From positions 1,763,282 through 1,827,281 of the forward strand of contig OY282432.1 of assembly GCA_958295985.1 (NCBI GenBank): a stretch of DNA of 64,000 nt. The letters are read 5' to 3'. Numbering within the stretch: position 1 is the stretch's first letter; the number at the start of each line of letters is the position of its first letter. Positions 15,953 to 24,998 of this stretch are shown piece by piece. Source of the stretch: an uncultured Candidatus Binatia bacterium. Its GTDB lineage: Bacteria; Desulfobacterota; Binatia; UBA9968; JAJDTQ01. The translations under genes were made by a program, and so were the position numbers. Under the pieces are notes generated by a model. It was given only the letters and a program-made list of their open reading frames with translations. It had not been told where the DNA came from and ran no database searches.

Positions 15953-18019
15953 ATGTGGGAAGCGGCCCTCAGCGCGGTTGAGAACATCTTCGGTTGCCCG
16001 TGTTTCGCTGACCTGATCCCGCGGAGCCTGTCCTTCCTGTTCCTCGGCGTCGTCATGGGCCTCTCCCTGGGCGCCATTCCGGGGCTCGGAGGGCTCGTGG
16101 GGCTCGCCATCCTCCTTCCGTTCACACTGGACCTGGACACCCTGAACGCGTTCGCGGTCATGATCGGGCTCATCTCGGTGACGAGCACATCGGACACCAT
16201 CCCGTCGGTGCTGTTCGGAGTCCCGGGGACGGCTGCGTCGCAGGCCACCATCCTGGACGGTCATCCCATGGCCAAGCGGGGAGAGGCCGGCCGGGCCTTC
16301 GGCGCCGCCTATATGGCGTCCATGCTGGGAGGGCTCTTCGGCGCGTTGATACTCGCCGTCTCCATCCCGGTCCTCCGTCCCATCGTGCTCGCGTTCAGTG
16401 CCCCCGAGTTCTTCATGATGGGTATGCTGGGCATCTCCATGGTGGCGGTGCTGAGCGGCAGCGCTCCCCTCAAGGGGCTGGTGGTGGGCGCGCTGGGGCT
16501 CATGGTGGGCATGGTCGGCATGGACTACCAGGTGGGGGAGATGCGCTGGACCTTCGGCCAGCTTTACCTCTGGGAGGGGGTTCCGCTGGTGCCCGTGGCC
16601 CTGGGCATCTTCGCCATCCCGGAGATGGTGGACCTGGTGATCCGGGGCACCCGCATCGCCGACGTCCCCAAGGATGCATTACGGGGCGTGACCGAGGGTA
16701 TCCGCGACGCCTTCCGTCACTGGTTCCTGGTGCTGCGGTCCAGTGCCGTGGGGGTCTGGGTCGGCGCCACACCGGGCCTCGGCGGGGCGGTGGTGGACTG
16801 GTTCGCCTACGGTCACGCGGTGCAGACGGAGCGGGGCGCGCGGGATTCCTTCGGCACGGGCGACGTCCGCGGCGTCATCGCGCCGGAGAGCGCCAACAAC
16901 GCCAAGGAGGGCGGCTCGCTGATCCCGACCCTGGCCTTCGGGGTGCCCGGCAGCGCCGCCATGGCGATTCTACTCGGAGTCTTCCTGATCCAGGGGATCA
17001 GCCCGGGTCCGGACATGCTCACCAGGCACCTGGACATCACCTATACCATGGTCTGGAGCATCGCCATCGCCAACATCTTCGGCACCGGGCTGTGCCTGCT
17101 CCTGACCAATTCCCTGGCCCGGCTCGCCAACGTCCGGGTGCACCTGTTGGCGCCGTTGGTGATCGTCGTGGTGTTCCTGGCCGCGTTCCAGGCCAAGCGG
17201 CACTACGGCGACCTGCTTCTGCTGCTGTCGTTCGGCCTTCTGGGATGGCTCATGAAGCGTTTCGGCTGGCCCCGGCCCCCGCTCATCCTGGGGCTGGTGC
17301 TCAGCAGCGTGCTGGAGAACTACTTCTTCATCGCCGCCAGCCACTACGGCGTGAGCTGGCTCGGCCACCCCATCGTCCTGGTCATCGGCGCGCTCATCGT
17401 CGCCAGCCTGGCGTACGGCCGCAAGTGGGGGCAGCCGGGGGTGGCGCGGGATGCCTCCGTTCCCAAGGCTTCCGTGCCCCTCCGGTTTCGCCTCGGGGTG
17501 CCGGCTGCGTTCACCTTCGGCATCCTCCTGCTGGTGCTCGGCGGCGTGGTCACCGCCCGCGGGTGGCCGGACCAGGCCCGGCTCTTCCCGCTGGTTATCG
17601 GGTTGTCGGCGGTGTTCATGTGCGCGGCGCAGTTGGCGCTGGATCTGTTCCGCGGCCCGGTGGAAGGCGACGCGCGGATCATGGACCTGGAAGCGGAACG
17701 CGGCGTCCCCGGCCACCTCGTTGTCCGCCGCGCCGCGGACACCTTCGGCTGGATCGTGGGGCTCCTCACGTCCATCTGGGTCATGGGCTTCCTGCTGAGC
17801 GTGCCCCTCTTCATGTGGCTGTATCTGGCGTTCCGGGCTCGCGCCCGGTGGCCGCTCTGCCTTGGCTACACGGCCGTGGCGCTGGCGGTTCTCCTGGGCG
17901 TGTTTCACTACACCCTCCACATCCCCTGGCCCCAGGGGATGTGGAGGGTCCGCAGGAGATGGTGCTGCAGTGGCTGGGGGGTTAGCGGTCCTCCCTCTAC
18001 GGCCGTTGGCTCGCGATGA
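15953..18019 (+). CDS. Tripartite tricarboxylate transporter permease, TctA-TctB fusion
   Basis: A 688-residue protein. Residues 1-500 are TctA: LSLGAIPGLGGLVGLAILLP, then TSTSDTIPSVLFGVPGTAAS, a second GATPGLGGAVVDW and GSLIPTLAFGVPGSAAMAIL. About residues 505-660 are a TctB-like four-helix unit (FTFGILLLVLGGVVTARGWP, then ARLFPLVIGLSAVFM). Fusion of the two is less common than separate genes. The last 20 residues (RVRRRWCCSGWG...) look wrong; another frame gives EGPQEMVLQWLGG and a stop at 17985, so a frameshift near 17940 is likely. Works with a TctC receptor. Confidence 0.88.
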   Translation: MWEAALSAVENIFGCPCFADLIPRSLSFLFLGVVMGLSLGAIPGLGGLVGLAILLPFTLDLDTLNAFAVMIGLISVTSTSDTIPSVLFGVPGTAASQATILDGHPMAKRGEAGRAFGAAYMASMLGGLFGALILAVSIPVLRPIVLAFSAPEFFMMGMLGISMVAVLSGSAPLKGLVVGALGLMVGMVGMDYQVGEMRWTFGQLYLWEGVPLVPVALGIFAIPEMVDLVIRGTRIADVPKDALRGVTEGIRDAFRHWFLVLRSSAVGVWVGATPGLGGAVVDWFAYGHAVQTERGARDSFGTGDVRGVIAPESANNAKEGGSLIPTLAFGVPGSAAMAILLGVFLIQGISPGPDMLTRHLDITYTMVWSIAIANIFGTGLCLLLTNSLARLANVRVHLLAPLVIVVVFLAAFQAKRHYGDLLLLLSFGLLGWLMKRFGWPRPPLILGLVLSSVLENYFFIAASHYGVSWLGHPIVLVIGALIVASLAYGRKWGQPGVARDASVPKASVPLRFRLGVPAAFTFGILLLVLGGVVTARGWPDQARLFPLVIGLSAVFMCAAQLALDLFRGPVEGDARIMDLEAERGVPGHLVVRRAADTFGWIVGLLTSIWVMGFLLSVPLFMWLYLAFRARARWPLCLGYTAVALAVLLGVFHYTLHIPWPQGMWRVRRRWCCSGWGVSGPPSTAVGSR
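17912..17949. repeat. 17-bp perfect inverted repeat inside the 3' end of tctAB
   Basis: ACCCTCCACATCCCCTG (17912-17928) pairs perfectly with CAGGGGATGTGGAGGGT (17933-17949) around a 4-base loop. It encodes HIPWPQGMW, next to the suspected frameshift. It has no T tract. Its size inside a coding region is unusual. Confidence 0.7.
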
Positions 18020-18881
18020 ATCCCCTGAGCACTTCGTTGAATTCCCCCGGATGCTCGCGGTAGGAGAAGTGACCGGCCTGGTTGATGATGTGCATCCGTG
18101 AACGGCGTTCTTGCACGCACAGGAGCTCGAACAGCCGGAGACCCTGTGCCAGCGTGGCGGTGGGATCGTTGTAGCCCCACACCAGCAGGGTGGGCTTTTG
18201 CAGCCCCTGCTCGCGAATCCGGCCCAGGGTCTCATCCTTCTGAAGCGCGTGCCGGGTCAGGAACAGGCTTTTCCTGAGGCCCTGGGTCACCATCTTTTCC
18301 ACGCTTTCCCGGTACTTCGGCAACCGCGCGATCTCGGTCGCCGCGTCCAGCCAGTCGTCGGTGATGTGGGCGTCGCTATAGGAGTAGCGTTCCAGCACCC
18401 ATCGCTGGCTCTCCCGGGTGAGGCGCGGCTCCGGGGCGTCGGCGAAGACGATGTGGTTCCGTCCCATGCCCGGGGCCAGCGTGTTGGTATCCACCGGGAT
18501 GCAGGACTTTACCAGGTCCGGCCGTTCCAGGGTCATGCGGGCGGCCACGTAGGCGCCGCGGGAGTGGCCCACGAGATGAACCTCGCCCAGTCCCAGGGCT
18601 TCGAGAAAGCCGATGGCGTGGCTGATGGTCGCGGCCATGGTGTAGCCGGCGTCGCTGGGCGGGTTGTCCGTCAAACCCTGTCCCAGCTTGTCCAGGGCGT
18701 ACACGTGGAACCACCGGGCCAGGGCGTCGAAGTTGAGGCCCCAGTCCAGGCTGCAGTCGGCCGCTTCGTTGGAGCCGAAGACGCCGCCGTGGATCAGCAC
18801 GAGGTTCTCGCCGGTTCCCTTCTCGAAGTAGCGTGTCCGGATACCGTCCACGTCCACGAACCTCTCGTCTGCAGGTTTCAT
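17997..18881 (-). CDS. Alpha/beta fold hydrolase
   Basis: A 294-residue hydrolase. ENLVLIHGGVFGSNEAA supplies the oxyanion HGG, GHSRGAYVAARM the nucleophile S107, LLVWGYNDPTA the acid and NQAGHFSYREHP the catalytic His. The ATG at 18881 follows AGGAGG; upstream in-frame codons are Pro/Arg-rich low-complexity sequence and were left out. Its 3' end overlaps the tctAB 3' end by 23 bp, tail to tail. Relatives include C-C hydrolases of meta-cleavage pathways; the substrate is unknown. Confidence 0.88.
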   Translation of the reverse strand: MKPADERFVDVDGIRTRYFEKGTGENLVLIHGGVFGSNEAADCSLDWGLNFDALARWFHVYALDKLGQGLTDNPPSDAGYTMAATISHAIGFLEALGLGEVHLVGHSRGAYVAARMTLERPDLVKSCIPVDTNTLAPGMGRNHIVFADAPEPRLTRESQRWVLERYSYSDAHITDDWLDAATEIARLPKYRESVEKMVTQGLRKSLFLTRHALQKDETLGRIREQGLQKPTLLVWGYNDPTATLAQGLRLFELLCVQERRSRMHIINQAGHFSYREHPGEFNEVLRGFIASQRP

Positions 18882-19010
18882 TCGGGGTTCCTCCTGTGTG
18901 TGGTTAGCGGGGTGTCGGCGGCCCCTTGCCGGGGGTCGCGGCAAGGGGCCGGGGTAGATCGACCTTGCGGCCTTTGCCGTCCAACGGAGTCCCTTGGCCA
19001 AACCGGCGGG

Positions 19011-20300
19011 TCAAAGCCCGGCCGCGTCGAAGAAGCGCTGCAGGACGCGGCTCAAGTTGAACGCGTCCGCCGTGCCTGCAATCTCCCGGACGGAGTGCAT
19101 GGCCCACTGGGGCACGCCCACGTCCACGGTGCGGACACCCGTTTCGGCCGCGGCCAGCGGTCCGATGGTGCTGCCGCAGGCCATGTCGCTGCGTACCACG
19201 AAGGTCTGGACGGGCACCCCTTCATCGGCTGCCAACCGCCGGAAGGCCGCGGCGGTCTCACTGTTGCTCGCATAGCGCTGGTTGGCGTTGATCTTGATGA
19301 CCGGGCCGCGGTTCAGCAGCGGCCCGTGGTTGTCGTCATGGCGGTCGGCGAAGTTGGGATGGACGCCGTGGGCGTTGTCCGCGGATATCAGCATGGAACG
19401 GGACAGCGCCCGGTTGCGGTCCTCGGGCGCCGGCAGCAGACGTTCCAGCATCTGGGTCAGCATCGGCCCTCGGGCTCCGGAGGCCGTCGTGCTGCCCACC
19501 TCCTCGTGGTCGTGGCACACCAGCAGGGCGCCGGCCTCGCCGCCCGCTTCCAGCAACGCCCGCAGACCCGCGAAACAGCTCAGCAGGTTGTCCAGCCGCG
19601 CCGACGCGATGAACTCCTCCGCCAGCCCGATGAGGGCCGGCCGCTGGGTGTCGTAGAGCACCAGTTCGTGGTCCAGCACCTGGCCGACCTCCGCACCGGC
19701 ATCCGCCTCGAGTCGCTGACGCAGCAGGGTCTTGAGGTCGAAATCCCGGTCCTGCCGGCCCAGCACCGGCGGAAGACAGGTCTGGGCGTTGACCGAGCGG
19801 CTCTCGTTGGCCTCCCGGTCCAGGTGTATGGCAAGGCTGGGAATGACGGCCACCGGCTGGACGAAGTCGATGAGTCCGTGTGCGATGGCGCCGTTGCGGT
19901 CGAGATAGCTCACCCGTCCCGCCATGGACAGGTCCCGGTCGAACCAGGGGTTCAGGAGAGCCCCGCCGTACACCTCGACGCCCAACTGGAGGTAACCGTT
20001 CTTGTGGGACTCGGGCCGTGGCTTGATCTTGAGACAGGGTGAATCCGTATGCGCGCCCACCATGCGAAGCCCGCTCTCGGGCAAGGGAACCCGCACGGGC
20101 ATGGTCCAGGCGATGATGGAGGAGTCGTTGCGGGTGGTGAAGTAGCGACCCCCCGGCTCCATCCGCCAGGCGTCCGTCTCGGGCCGGCGCTGGAAGCCGG
20201 CGTCCGTCAACCGCCGCACCATCTCGCGAGTCGCGTGAAAGGGCGTGGGCGACGCGGCCAGGAAGTCCATCAATCCCCGGTTGAAGCGTTGCGCGTCCAT
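19011..20300 (-). CDS. apeB: M18 family aminopeptidase
   Basis: A 429-residue metallopeptidase of the aspartyl aminopeptidase (M18) family, usual length. Metal and catalytic positions: H84 ([14 protein letters not shown]), D237 ([11 protein letters not shown]), E266/E267 ([17 protein letters not shown]), D308 ([12 protein letters not shown]) and a C-terminal His in [12 protein letters not shown]. It removes N-terminal residues from peptides, in the cytoplasm. It is 6 bp upstream-adjacent to the amidohydrolase at 20307, so probably co-transcribed with it. Confidence 0.93.
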   Translation of the reverse strand: MDAQRFNRGLMDFLAASPTPFHATREMVRRLTDAGFQRRPETDAWRMEPGGRYFTTRNDSSIIAWTMPVRVPLPESGLRMVGAHTDSPCLKIKPRPESHKNGYLQLGVEVYGGALLNPWFDRDLSMAGRVSYLDRNGAIAHGLIDFVQPVAVIPSLAIHLDREANESRSVNAQTCLPPVLGRQDRDFDLKTLLRQRLEADAGAEVGQVLDHELVLYDTQRPALIGLAEEFIASARLDNLLSCFAGLRALLEAGGEAGALLVCHDHEEVGSTTASGARGPMLTQMLERLLPAPEDRNRALSRSMLISADNAHGVHPNFADRHDDNHGPLLNRGPVIKINANQRYASNSETAAAFRRLAADEGVPVQTFVVRSDMACGSTIGPLAAAETGVRTVDVGVPQWAMHSVREIAGTADAFNLSRVLQRFFDAAGL

Positions 20301-20306
20301 GGCGGC

Positions 20307-21305
20307 TCAGCCCAGGCCATACTCCCTTCGGGGGTTGGTCACGGCGATCAGGTCGATGGTCTCCGGGTCGAGGCCGGCCTGCTCGAGACTCGCCAGCGGG
20401 TCGGGGTCGCCGGGCGGAAACGGTGCGTCGCCGCCGAGCAGGATGCGCTCGGCGCCGACGAGTTCCCGGAGGAACAGTAGCGCGTTCCGGCTGTGCAGGA
20501 TGCTGTCGTAGAGAAAGCGGCGCAGATAGGCGCTGGGCGGCTCCGCGGCCTTGTCCCCCGTGGCGTTCCGGTCCGCGGCGTCGTGCATGCGGTCGAAACG
20601 GCCGATGAGATAAGGCAGGTTCCCGCCGCCATGGGACAGGAGCAACCGCAGTTTCGGGAAACGGTCGAGGGTCCCGCTCAGGATCATGGAGCCCACCGCC
20701 AGGGTGGTGTCCATCGTGTAGGCGCAGGTCTGGTTGAGGCTGAACTTCTCGGCCCGCGGCAGCGGCTGCGGCAGGGAAGGGTGGACGAATACCGGAACGT
20801 CCAGGGTCTCGCAGGCGCTCCAGAACTCGTCCAGGGGAACCTCGCCCAGGTTCCGGCCCTGGACGTTGGCGGTGACGATGACGCCCACGGCGCCGCCGTC
20901 GACGCATCGTTCGAGTTCGCGTGCTGCCGCGGCGTCGTCGACGAGCGGCGCGGACGCCATCCACGAGAACCGCGCCGGACGGGCCGCGCACAATTCGGCG
21001 ATGCCGTCGTTCAGGATGCGGTGCCACGTTTGGCACGGGGCGGCATCGAGGCCGTAACCGAAGATGTCGGTCCATACCGAGAGGATCTGACGTTGGACCC
21101 GTTGGCGGTCCATCTCCCCGAGCCGTGCGCCGACGTCCAGCAGGCCGGGGAGAAAAGGGCGCACCTCCAGGCCGTCGTCGAACCGGCAGCAACGGGCGCC
21201 CGCGGCTTTCTCCAGCAGCGTGACGCCGAGTTCACCCCCCTTGGCGGCCAGTGTTTCCAGCACGGCCGGCGGTACGAAATGCGCGTGGACGTCAACCGCG
21301 GTCAC
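20307..21305 (-). CDS. Amidohydrolase family protein (ACMSD-like)
   Basis: A 332-residue TIM-barrel hydrolase/decarboxylase with textbook motifs: TAVDVHAHFVPPAVLE (HxH), VPVFVHPSLPQPLP, LRLLLSHGGGNLPYLIGRFD and RILLGGDAPFPPGDPD (catalytic Asp). It overlaps the SDR gene by 14 bp and is nearly abutted by the M18 peptidase, implying one minus-strand operon with the SDR. Closest in style to aminocarboxymuconate semialdehyde decarboxylase relatives; the reaction is unproven. Confidence 0.9.
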   Translation of the reverse strand: MTAVDVHAHFVPPAVLETLAAKGGELGVTLLEKAAGARCCRFDDGLEVRPFLPGLLDVGARLGEMDRQRVQRQILSVWTDIFGYGLDAAPCQTWHRILNDGIAELCAARPARFSWMASAPLVDDAAAARELERCVDGGAVGVIVTANVQGRNLGEVPLDEFWSACETLDVPVFVHPSLPQPLPRAEKFSLNQTCAYTMDTTLAVGSMILSGTLDRFPKLRLLLSHGGGNLPYLIGRFDRMHDAADRNATGDKAAEPPSAYLRRFLYDSILHSRNALLFLRELVGAERILLGGDAPFPPGDPDPLASLEQAGLDPETIDLIAVTNPRREYGLG

Positions 21306-22104
21306 GGGAACGATCCATCAAGGCCTTTTCCTGGCCGCCGTCGATTTCGATCATGGTGCCGTTGACGAAATGCATGAGCGGCGACGCCAGCATGACCACG
21401 AGGTTGGCCACCTCCGCGGTCTCCGCGATGCGGCCGAGGGGGATCGAGCGGGGCGCCAACCGGTCGGCCTCCTCGTAGCTCAGGTGCATGTCCCGGGACA
21501 TGGCCTCCACCAGCCCGGCCCAGCGTTCGGTGCGGACGGGCCCCGGATTCACCGCCACGAAGCTGATGCGGTCCTTGCCGTACTGGCCGGCCAGCGACTT
21601 GGTCAGGTTCTGCCCGGCGGCGTTGGCCGCGCCCGGCGCGACCTCCCAATAGGACGTCTTGACGCCGTCGTTGCCGATGAGGTTCACGACGCGCCCGCCC
21701 CCCTGCTCGCGCATGATGGGGAGCGCGTAGCGCATGCAGCGGACGTATCCCATGAACTTGAGCTGCAACGCCAGCGCCCAATCCTCTTCGGTCAGGTTCT
21801 CGATGACGCCGCCCGGCGCCGCACCGGCGTTGTTCACCAGGATGTCGATGCGCCCCAGCGCGTCGGCCGCCGCGTGGACGAAGCCGCGGGCGTCGTCGTC
21901 CCGGGTGAGGTCCGCGGTAAGGGGAACGATCTTGCGGCCCGTGGCCCTTGCTACCGCGGCCGCGGCTTCCTCCAGCGGGCCCGCCCGCCGCGCGCACGTG
22001 GCCACGTCCACGCCTTCCCGCGCCAACGCTTCCACGATGGCCTTGCCGATGCCCTCGCTGCCGCCGGTCACGACGGCCGTTTTCCCCTGAAGTTCCAGGT
22101 CCAT
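21292..22104 (-). CDS. SDR family protein lacking the usual YxxxK pair
   Basis: A 270-residue Rossmann-fold protein. Cofactor motifs are intact: AVVTGGSEGIGKA (TGxxxGIG), ADLTRDD and LVNNAGAAPGG. At the active site, alignment to ordinary SDRs puts APGAANAAGQNLTK over AYSAAKAALHALTR, so the catalytic Tyr and Lys become Pro and Asn. A Tyr a little earlier (KTSYWEVAP) might substitute. Later motifs VAVNPGPVRTERW and GTMIEIDGG are normal. Probably a divergent dehydrogenase subfamily, or non-catalytic. Operon with 20307. Confidence 0.88.
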   Translation of the reverse strand: MDLELQGKTAVVTGGSEGIGKAIVEALAREGVDVATCARRAGPLEEAAAAVARATGRKIVPLTADLTRDDDARGFVHAAADALGRIDILVNNAGAAPGGVIENLTEEDWALALQLKFMGYVRCMRYALPIMREQGGGRVVNLIGNDGVKTSYWEVAPGAANAAGQNLTKSLAGQYGKDRISFVAVNPGPVRTERWAGLVEAMSRDMHLSYEEADRLAPRSIPLGRIAETAEVANLVVMLASPLMHFVNGTMIEIDGGQEKALMDRSRDRG

Positions 22105-22164
22105 CTGCTTGCTCCTGTTGACCGGCGACCCTTGGTCGCCGTCTTTGCGTCGTTGCCGGCGGCG

Positions 22165-22186
22165 CGGGTTTGAAACCCGTCCCTAC
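22165..22186. repeat. Palindromic intergenic repeat, copy 2
   Basis: Same core as at 15419-15440: CGGGTTTGAAACCCG followed by TCCCTAC. The CTA is the complement of the TAG stop of the downstream-reading minus-strand ligase gene. Confidence 0.55.
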
Positions 22187-23697
22187 ACCGCGTCATCCTT
22201 GCCGGCGAACAGGCCGCCATACTGCTCCCGCAACGTGGACTTGGCCACTTTGCCGAGCTCGTTGCGCGGGATGGACTCCACGGCGAGGATTCGCTTCGGC
22301 ACCTTGTAGGACGCCAACTCCGTCTTGAGATAGCCGATGCACGCGCTTTCGTCGAACGGTACCGGCGCCGTCGCCTCCACCACCGCCACGACGGCTTCCC
22401 CGAAATCCGGGTGCGGCACACCGAAAACCGCGGATCCGGCAACGCCGTCGGAACGGTCCAGGGCGTCCTCCACCTCTTTGGGATAGACGTTCAGGCCGCC
22501 GGAGATGACCACGTCCGTCTGCCGTCCCAGAAGGCGGATGCAGCCCTGGTCGTCGATTTCGGCGACGTCGCCGGTCACGAACCATCCGTCCTCGGTGAAG
22601 GCCCGCTCCTCCGGCCGGTTCCAGTAGCCGGCGAAGACGTTGTGCCCGCGGGTCTCCAGGACGCCGGCGGCCGCGGACCCGAAGCGCCCCTCCTCGTTGG
22701 CGACCCTTGTCTGCACCCCCGGAAGCGGCCAACCCACCCAGCCGCGCCGGCCGGCGGTGCCTGGGGGAATCGCGGTGATGATGGCGGCTTCGGTGGAGCC
22801 GTAGCGTTCGATGATCTCCATGCCCGTGACCTGGCGGAACCGGTGCGCAGTCTCCGGCGGCAGGGGCGCCGAGCCCGAGATGGCCAGACGGAACGCCCCC
22901 GTGATCGCCTCGGACAGCCCGGCTTCGTTCAGCAGCCGCGCGTAGTGCGTCGGCACCCCCATCATGACGCTGCAACGAGGCAACTCCCTCAGCACGCCTT
23001 TCGCCTCGAAGCCGGCGAGGAAGCGGATGGCGCCGCCGGCCTTCAACATCACGTTGACCGCGGTCAGAAGGCCGTGTGCGTGATAGGTCGGCAGCGCGTG
23101 CAACAGGACGTCTTCGCGACCCAGTTGCCACACTTCCACCAGCGCGGTAGCGCCGGCAGCCAGATTGCCGTGGGTGATCAACGCTCCCTTGGGCCGGCCG
23201 GTGGTGCCGGAAGTATAGAGCAGAGCCGCGGGCGCGTCGTCCGGCAACTCCAGGGCATCCGGCCCGGGTCCGGAATTGCGGGTCAGTTCGGCAAAGGAAC
23301 CCCGATCGCCGCGGAGCCCCTCCATACGGAAACCGTTCCGTGCGGCCGCGGCTCGGAACGTGTCGGTCTCGTCGGGATCACAGACGAACAGACGGGGTCG
23401 TGCATCCGCCAGCAGCGCCTCTACCTCCCGCGGCGTGTAGGCGGGGTTCATGGGGTGCAGGATGGCCCCCGTCTTGAAGCAGGCATGAGCCAGGAACACG
23501 GCCTCGACGCATTTTCCGGCCCGGACCGAGACCCGGTCGCCCGGTTTGACGCCGCAGGCGGCCAAGGCGCCGGCGGCCCGGTCGATGGCCGCCAGCACGT
23601 CGCTGGTGGAGAGGACCGGACCGCCCGGTATGGCAAAGGCCGGGTCCCGGCCGGCGCGGCCGCGGTACAGGACGTGGATGAGGTTGCCGCCCGTCAT
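22183..23697 (-). CDS. AMP-forming acyl-CoA synthetase, malonyl-CoA synthetase-like
   Basis: A 504-residue adenylate-forming ligase of the ANL superfamily. Core motifs are all present: LLYTSGTTGRPKGALITHGN (P-loop), IERYGSTEA, WFVTGDVAEID, LGRQTDVVISGGLNVYPKEV and the catalytic-Lys region RNELGKVAKSTL. Length and motif style are near MatB-type malonyl/methylmalonyl-CoA synthetases, but chain-length preference cannot be read. It activates a carboxylate to its CoA thioester via an acyl-AMP. The ATG at 23697 is used; the upstream frame is noncoding. Likely works with the ECH-like and SDR genes nearby. Confidence 0.9.
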   Translation of the reverse strand: MTGGNLIHVLYRGRAGRDPAFAIPGGPVLSTSDVLAAIDRAAGALAACGVKPGDRVSVRAGKCVEAVFLAHACFKTGAILHPMNPAYTPREVEALLADARPRLFVCDPDETDTFRAAAARNGFRMEGLRGDRGSFAELTRNSGPGPDALELPDDAPAALLYTSGTTGRPKGALITHGNLAAGATALVEVWQLGREDVLLHALPTYHAHGLLTAVNVMLKAGGAIRFLAGFEAKGVLRELPRCSVMMGVPTHYARLLNEAGLSEAITGAFRLAISGSAPLPPETAHRFRQVTGMEIIERYGSTEAAIITAIPPGTAGRRGWVGWPLPGVQTRVANEEGRFGSAAAGVLETRGHNVFAGYWNRPEERAFTEDGWFVTGDVAEIDDQGCIRLLGRQTDVVISGGLNVYPKEVEDALDRSDGVAGSAVFGVPHPDFGEAVVAVVEATAPVPFDESACIGYLKTELASYKVPKRILAVESIPRNELGKVAKSTLREQYGGLFAGKDDAV

Positions 23698-23772
23698 GGT
23701 CTGCCCGCTAAAGAAATTATTTGACCGATCGATCCTGCAACAGTAGGATCCACTCGGATGAAGGGAAGAGTC

Positions 23773-24099
23773 ATGGAGGTATTGAAAGAGTATGCGGGCG
23801 TGGCCACCCTGTTGGTGACGGTGGTCGCGGCCCTCGGCGCATTGGGTTTGTGGGCCATCAACGCCCAGGTCACGCCCGAGATCAACCGGCTGGAAGCACG
23901 GATCGACATACACGAGGCGCTGCTTAGACAGATCGACCGCAAGATCGACGCCAGTGTGAAGGACAGAAACGAGAGGTTCGACCGCTTCGAGCGCAAGGTG
24001 AACGCCAGGTTTGAACGCATTGACGGCGAGCTCAAGACCATCCGTGACGACATCAAGACGATTCTATTGAGACTTCCAAAGACCGTAGAGACCGGATAG
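23773..24099 (+). CDS. Small membrane-anchored coiled-coil protein
   Basis: A 108-residue protein with one N-terminal membrane helix (AGVATLLVTVVAALGALGLWAI) and a long charged coiled coil (INRLEARIDIHEALLRQIDR, then RFDRFERKVNARFERIDGEL). Function unknown; the layout resembles small phage- or membrane-associated coiled-coil proteins. The ATG at 23773 has GGAAGAG upstream and is preferred over 23758. It stands alone on the plus strand between two minus-strand operons. Confidence 0.7.
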   Translation: MEVLKEYAGVATLLVTVVAALGALGLWAINAQVTPEINRLEARIDIHEALLRQIDRKIDASVKDRNERFDRFERKVNARFERIDGELKTIRDDIKTILLRLPKTVETG

Positions 24100-24206
24100 G
24101 CCCCAAGCACCCGGGTACCCCGTCCGTCCCGAGCCGGGCCCGCTCGAAGGATGAACGGCCTGTCTCCGCCTGACGGGATCATCGCGTGCCTCTGCGGATG
24201 CACCGG

Positions 24207-24998
24207 TCAGCGGCCCCGAAACTCGGGCTTGCGCTTCTCCCGGAACGCCGACAGACCCTCGGCATAGTCGGCGCTCGCGTCCGCCTCAAGAGCGAGCCGG
24301 CGCAACGCTTCGTTGCCACCGTCCGCCTGGACGAGGGCCGCCAGTGCGGCCTTGGCCGCGGCCAGCGTGAGGGGCGCGGTCTCCGCTACGTTTCGGGCAA
24401 CGCGCCGGCCTTCCTCCAACACCGTGCCCGGCTTCACCAGGCGGTGTACCGCACCGCAGGCATGGGCGGCGCGCGCATCGTAACGCTGACCGCCCAGCAG
24501 CAGTCCGCGAACCACCGAATCTCCGAACACCCGTACGAAGCGGGCGATGCCCCGGGGGTCGTAACCGAGTCCGAGACGCGCCGCCGGGACCATGAAAAAG
24601 GCGCCGTCCGCGGCGATCCGGAGGTCGCAGCTACAGGCGAGTGACGCTCCGGCGCCAACGCACGGGCCGGCGATGCAGGCCAGTGTCGGTTGGGGCGCGG
24701 CCTCCAGCGCGCGCAGCGCACCCTCCACCAGGTCGTCATAGTCCCGTGTGGCGCCGGGGGTCCGAAGGGCGGCGAATTCCCGGATATCGGCGCCGGAGGA
24801 GAACACGGTCTCGTCGCCGGCGAGCAGGATCGCCCGGACCGCGCGATCGTGGGCGACACGTTCGGCGAAGCGCCGCAGGTCGTTCCACATGGTGGAAGAG
24901 AGGGCGTTGCGGCTGTCTCCGCTGCAAAGCCGCAACTCGGCCACGCCGTCCGCGGTGGATACCGTTACTGCCCCTGTGGCTGTTGCCGCGCTGCTCAC
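24207..24998 (-). CDS. Enoyl-CoA hydratase/isomerase family protein
   Basis: A 263-residue crotonase-fold protein: FSSGADIREFAAL (CoA-binding loop), PTLACIAGPCVGAGASLACS (oxyanion hole), DLRIAADGAFFMVPAARLGL, and the C-terminal SAFREKRKPEFRGR typical of the family. The two glutamates of classical hydratase align with Leu and Ala here, so it may be an isomerase, hydrolase or other crotonase. The GTG at 24998 overlaps the stop of the upstream hydrolase (GTGA) and has GGAGGG before it, so the two are translationally coupled. Confidence 0.88.
   Translation of the reverse strand: MSSAATATGAVTVSTADGVAELRLCSGDSRNALSSTMWNDLRRFAERVAHDRAVRAILLAGDETVFSSGADIREFAALRTPGATRDYDDLVEGALRALEAAPQPTLACIAGPCVGAGASLACSCDLRIAADGAFFMVPAARLGLGYDPRGIARFVRVFGDSVVRGLLLGGQRYDARAAHACGAVHRLVKPGTVLEEGRRVARNVAETAPLTLAAAKAALAALVQADGGNEALRRLALEADASADYAEGLSAFREKRKPEFRGR

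Noticed and set aside
17092..17985. Separate gene in a second frame of tctAB
   Set aside because: Only its last dozen codons look protein-like; the rest is a GC-rich shadow. It is useful only as evidence for a terminal frameshift.
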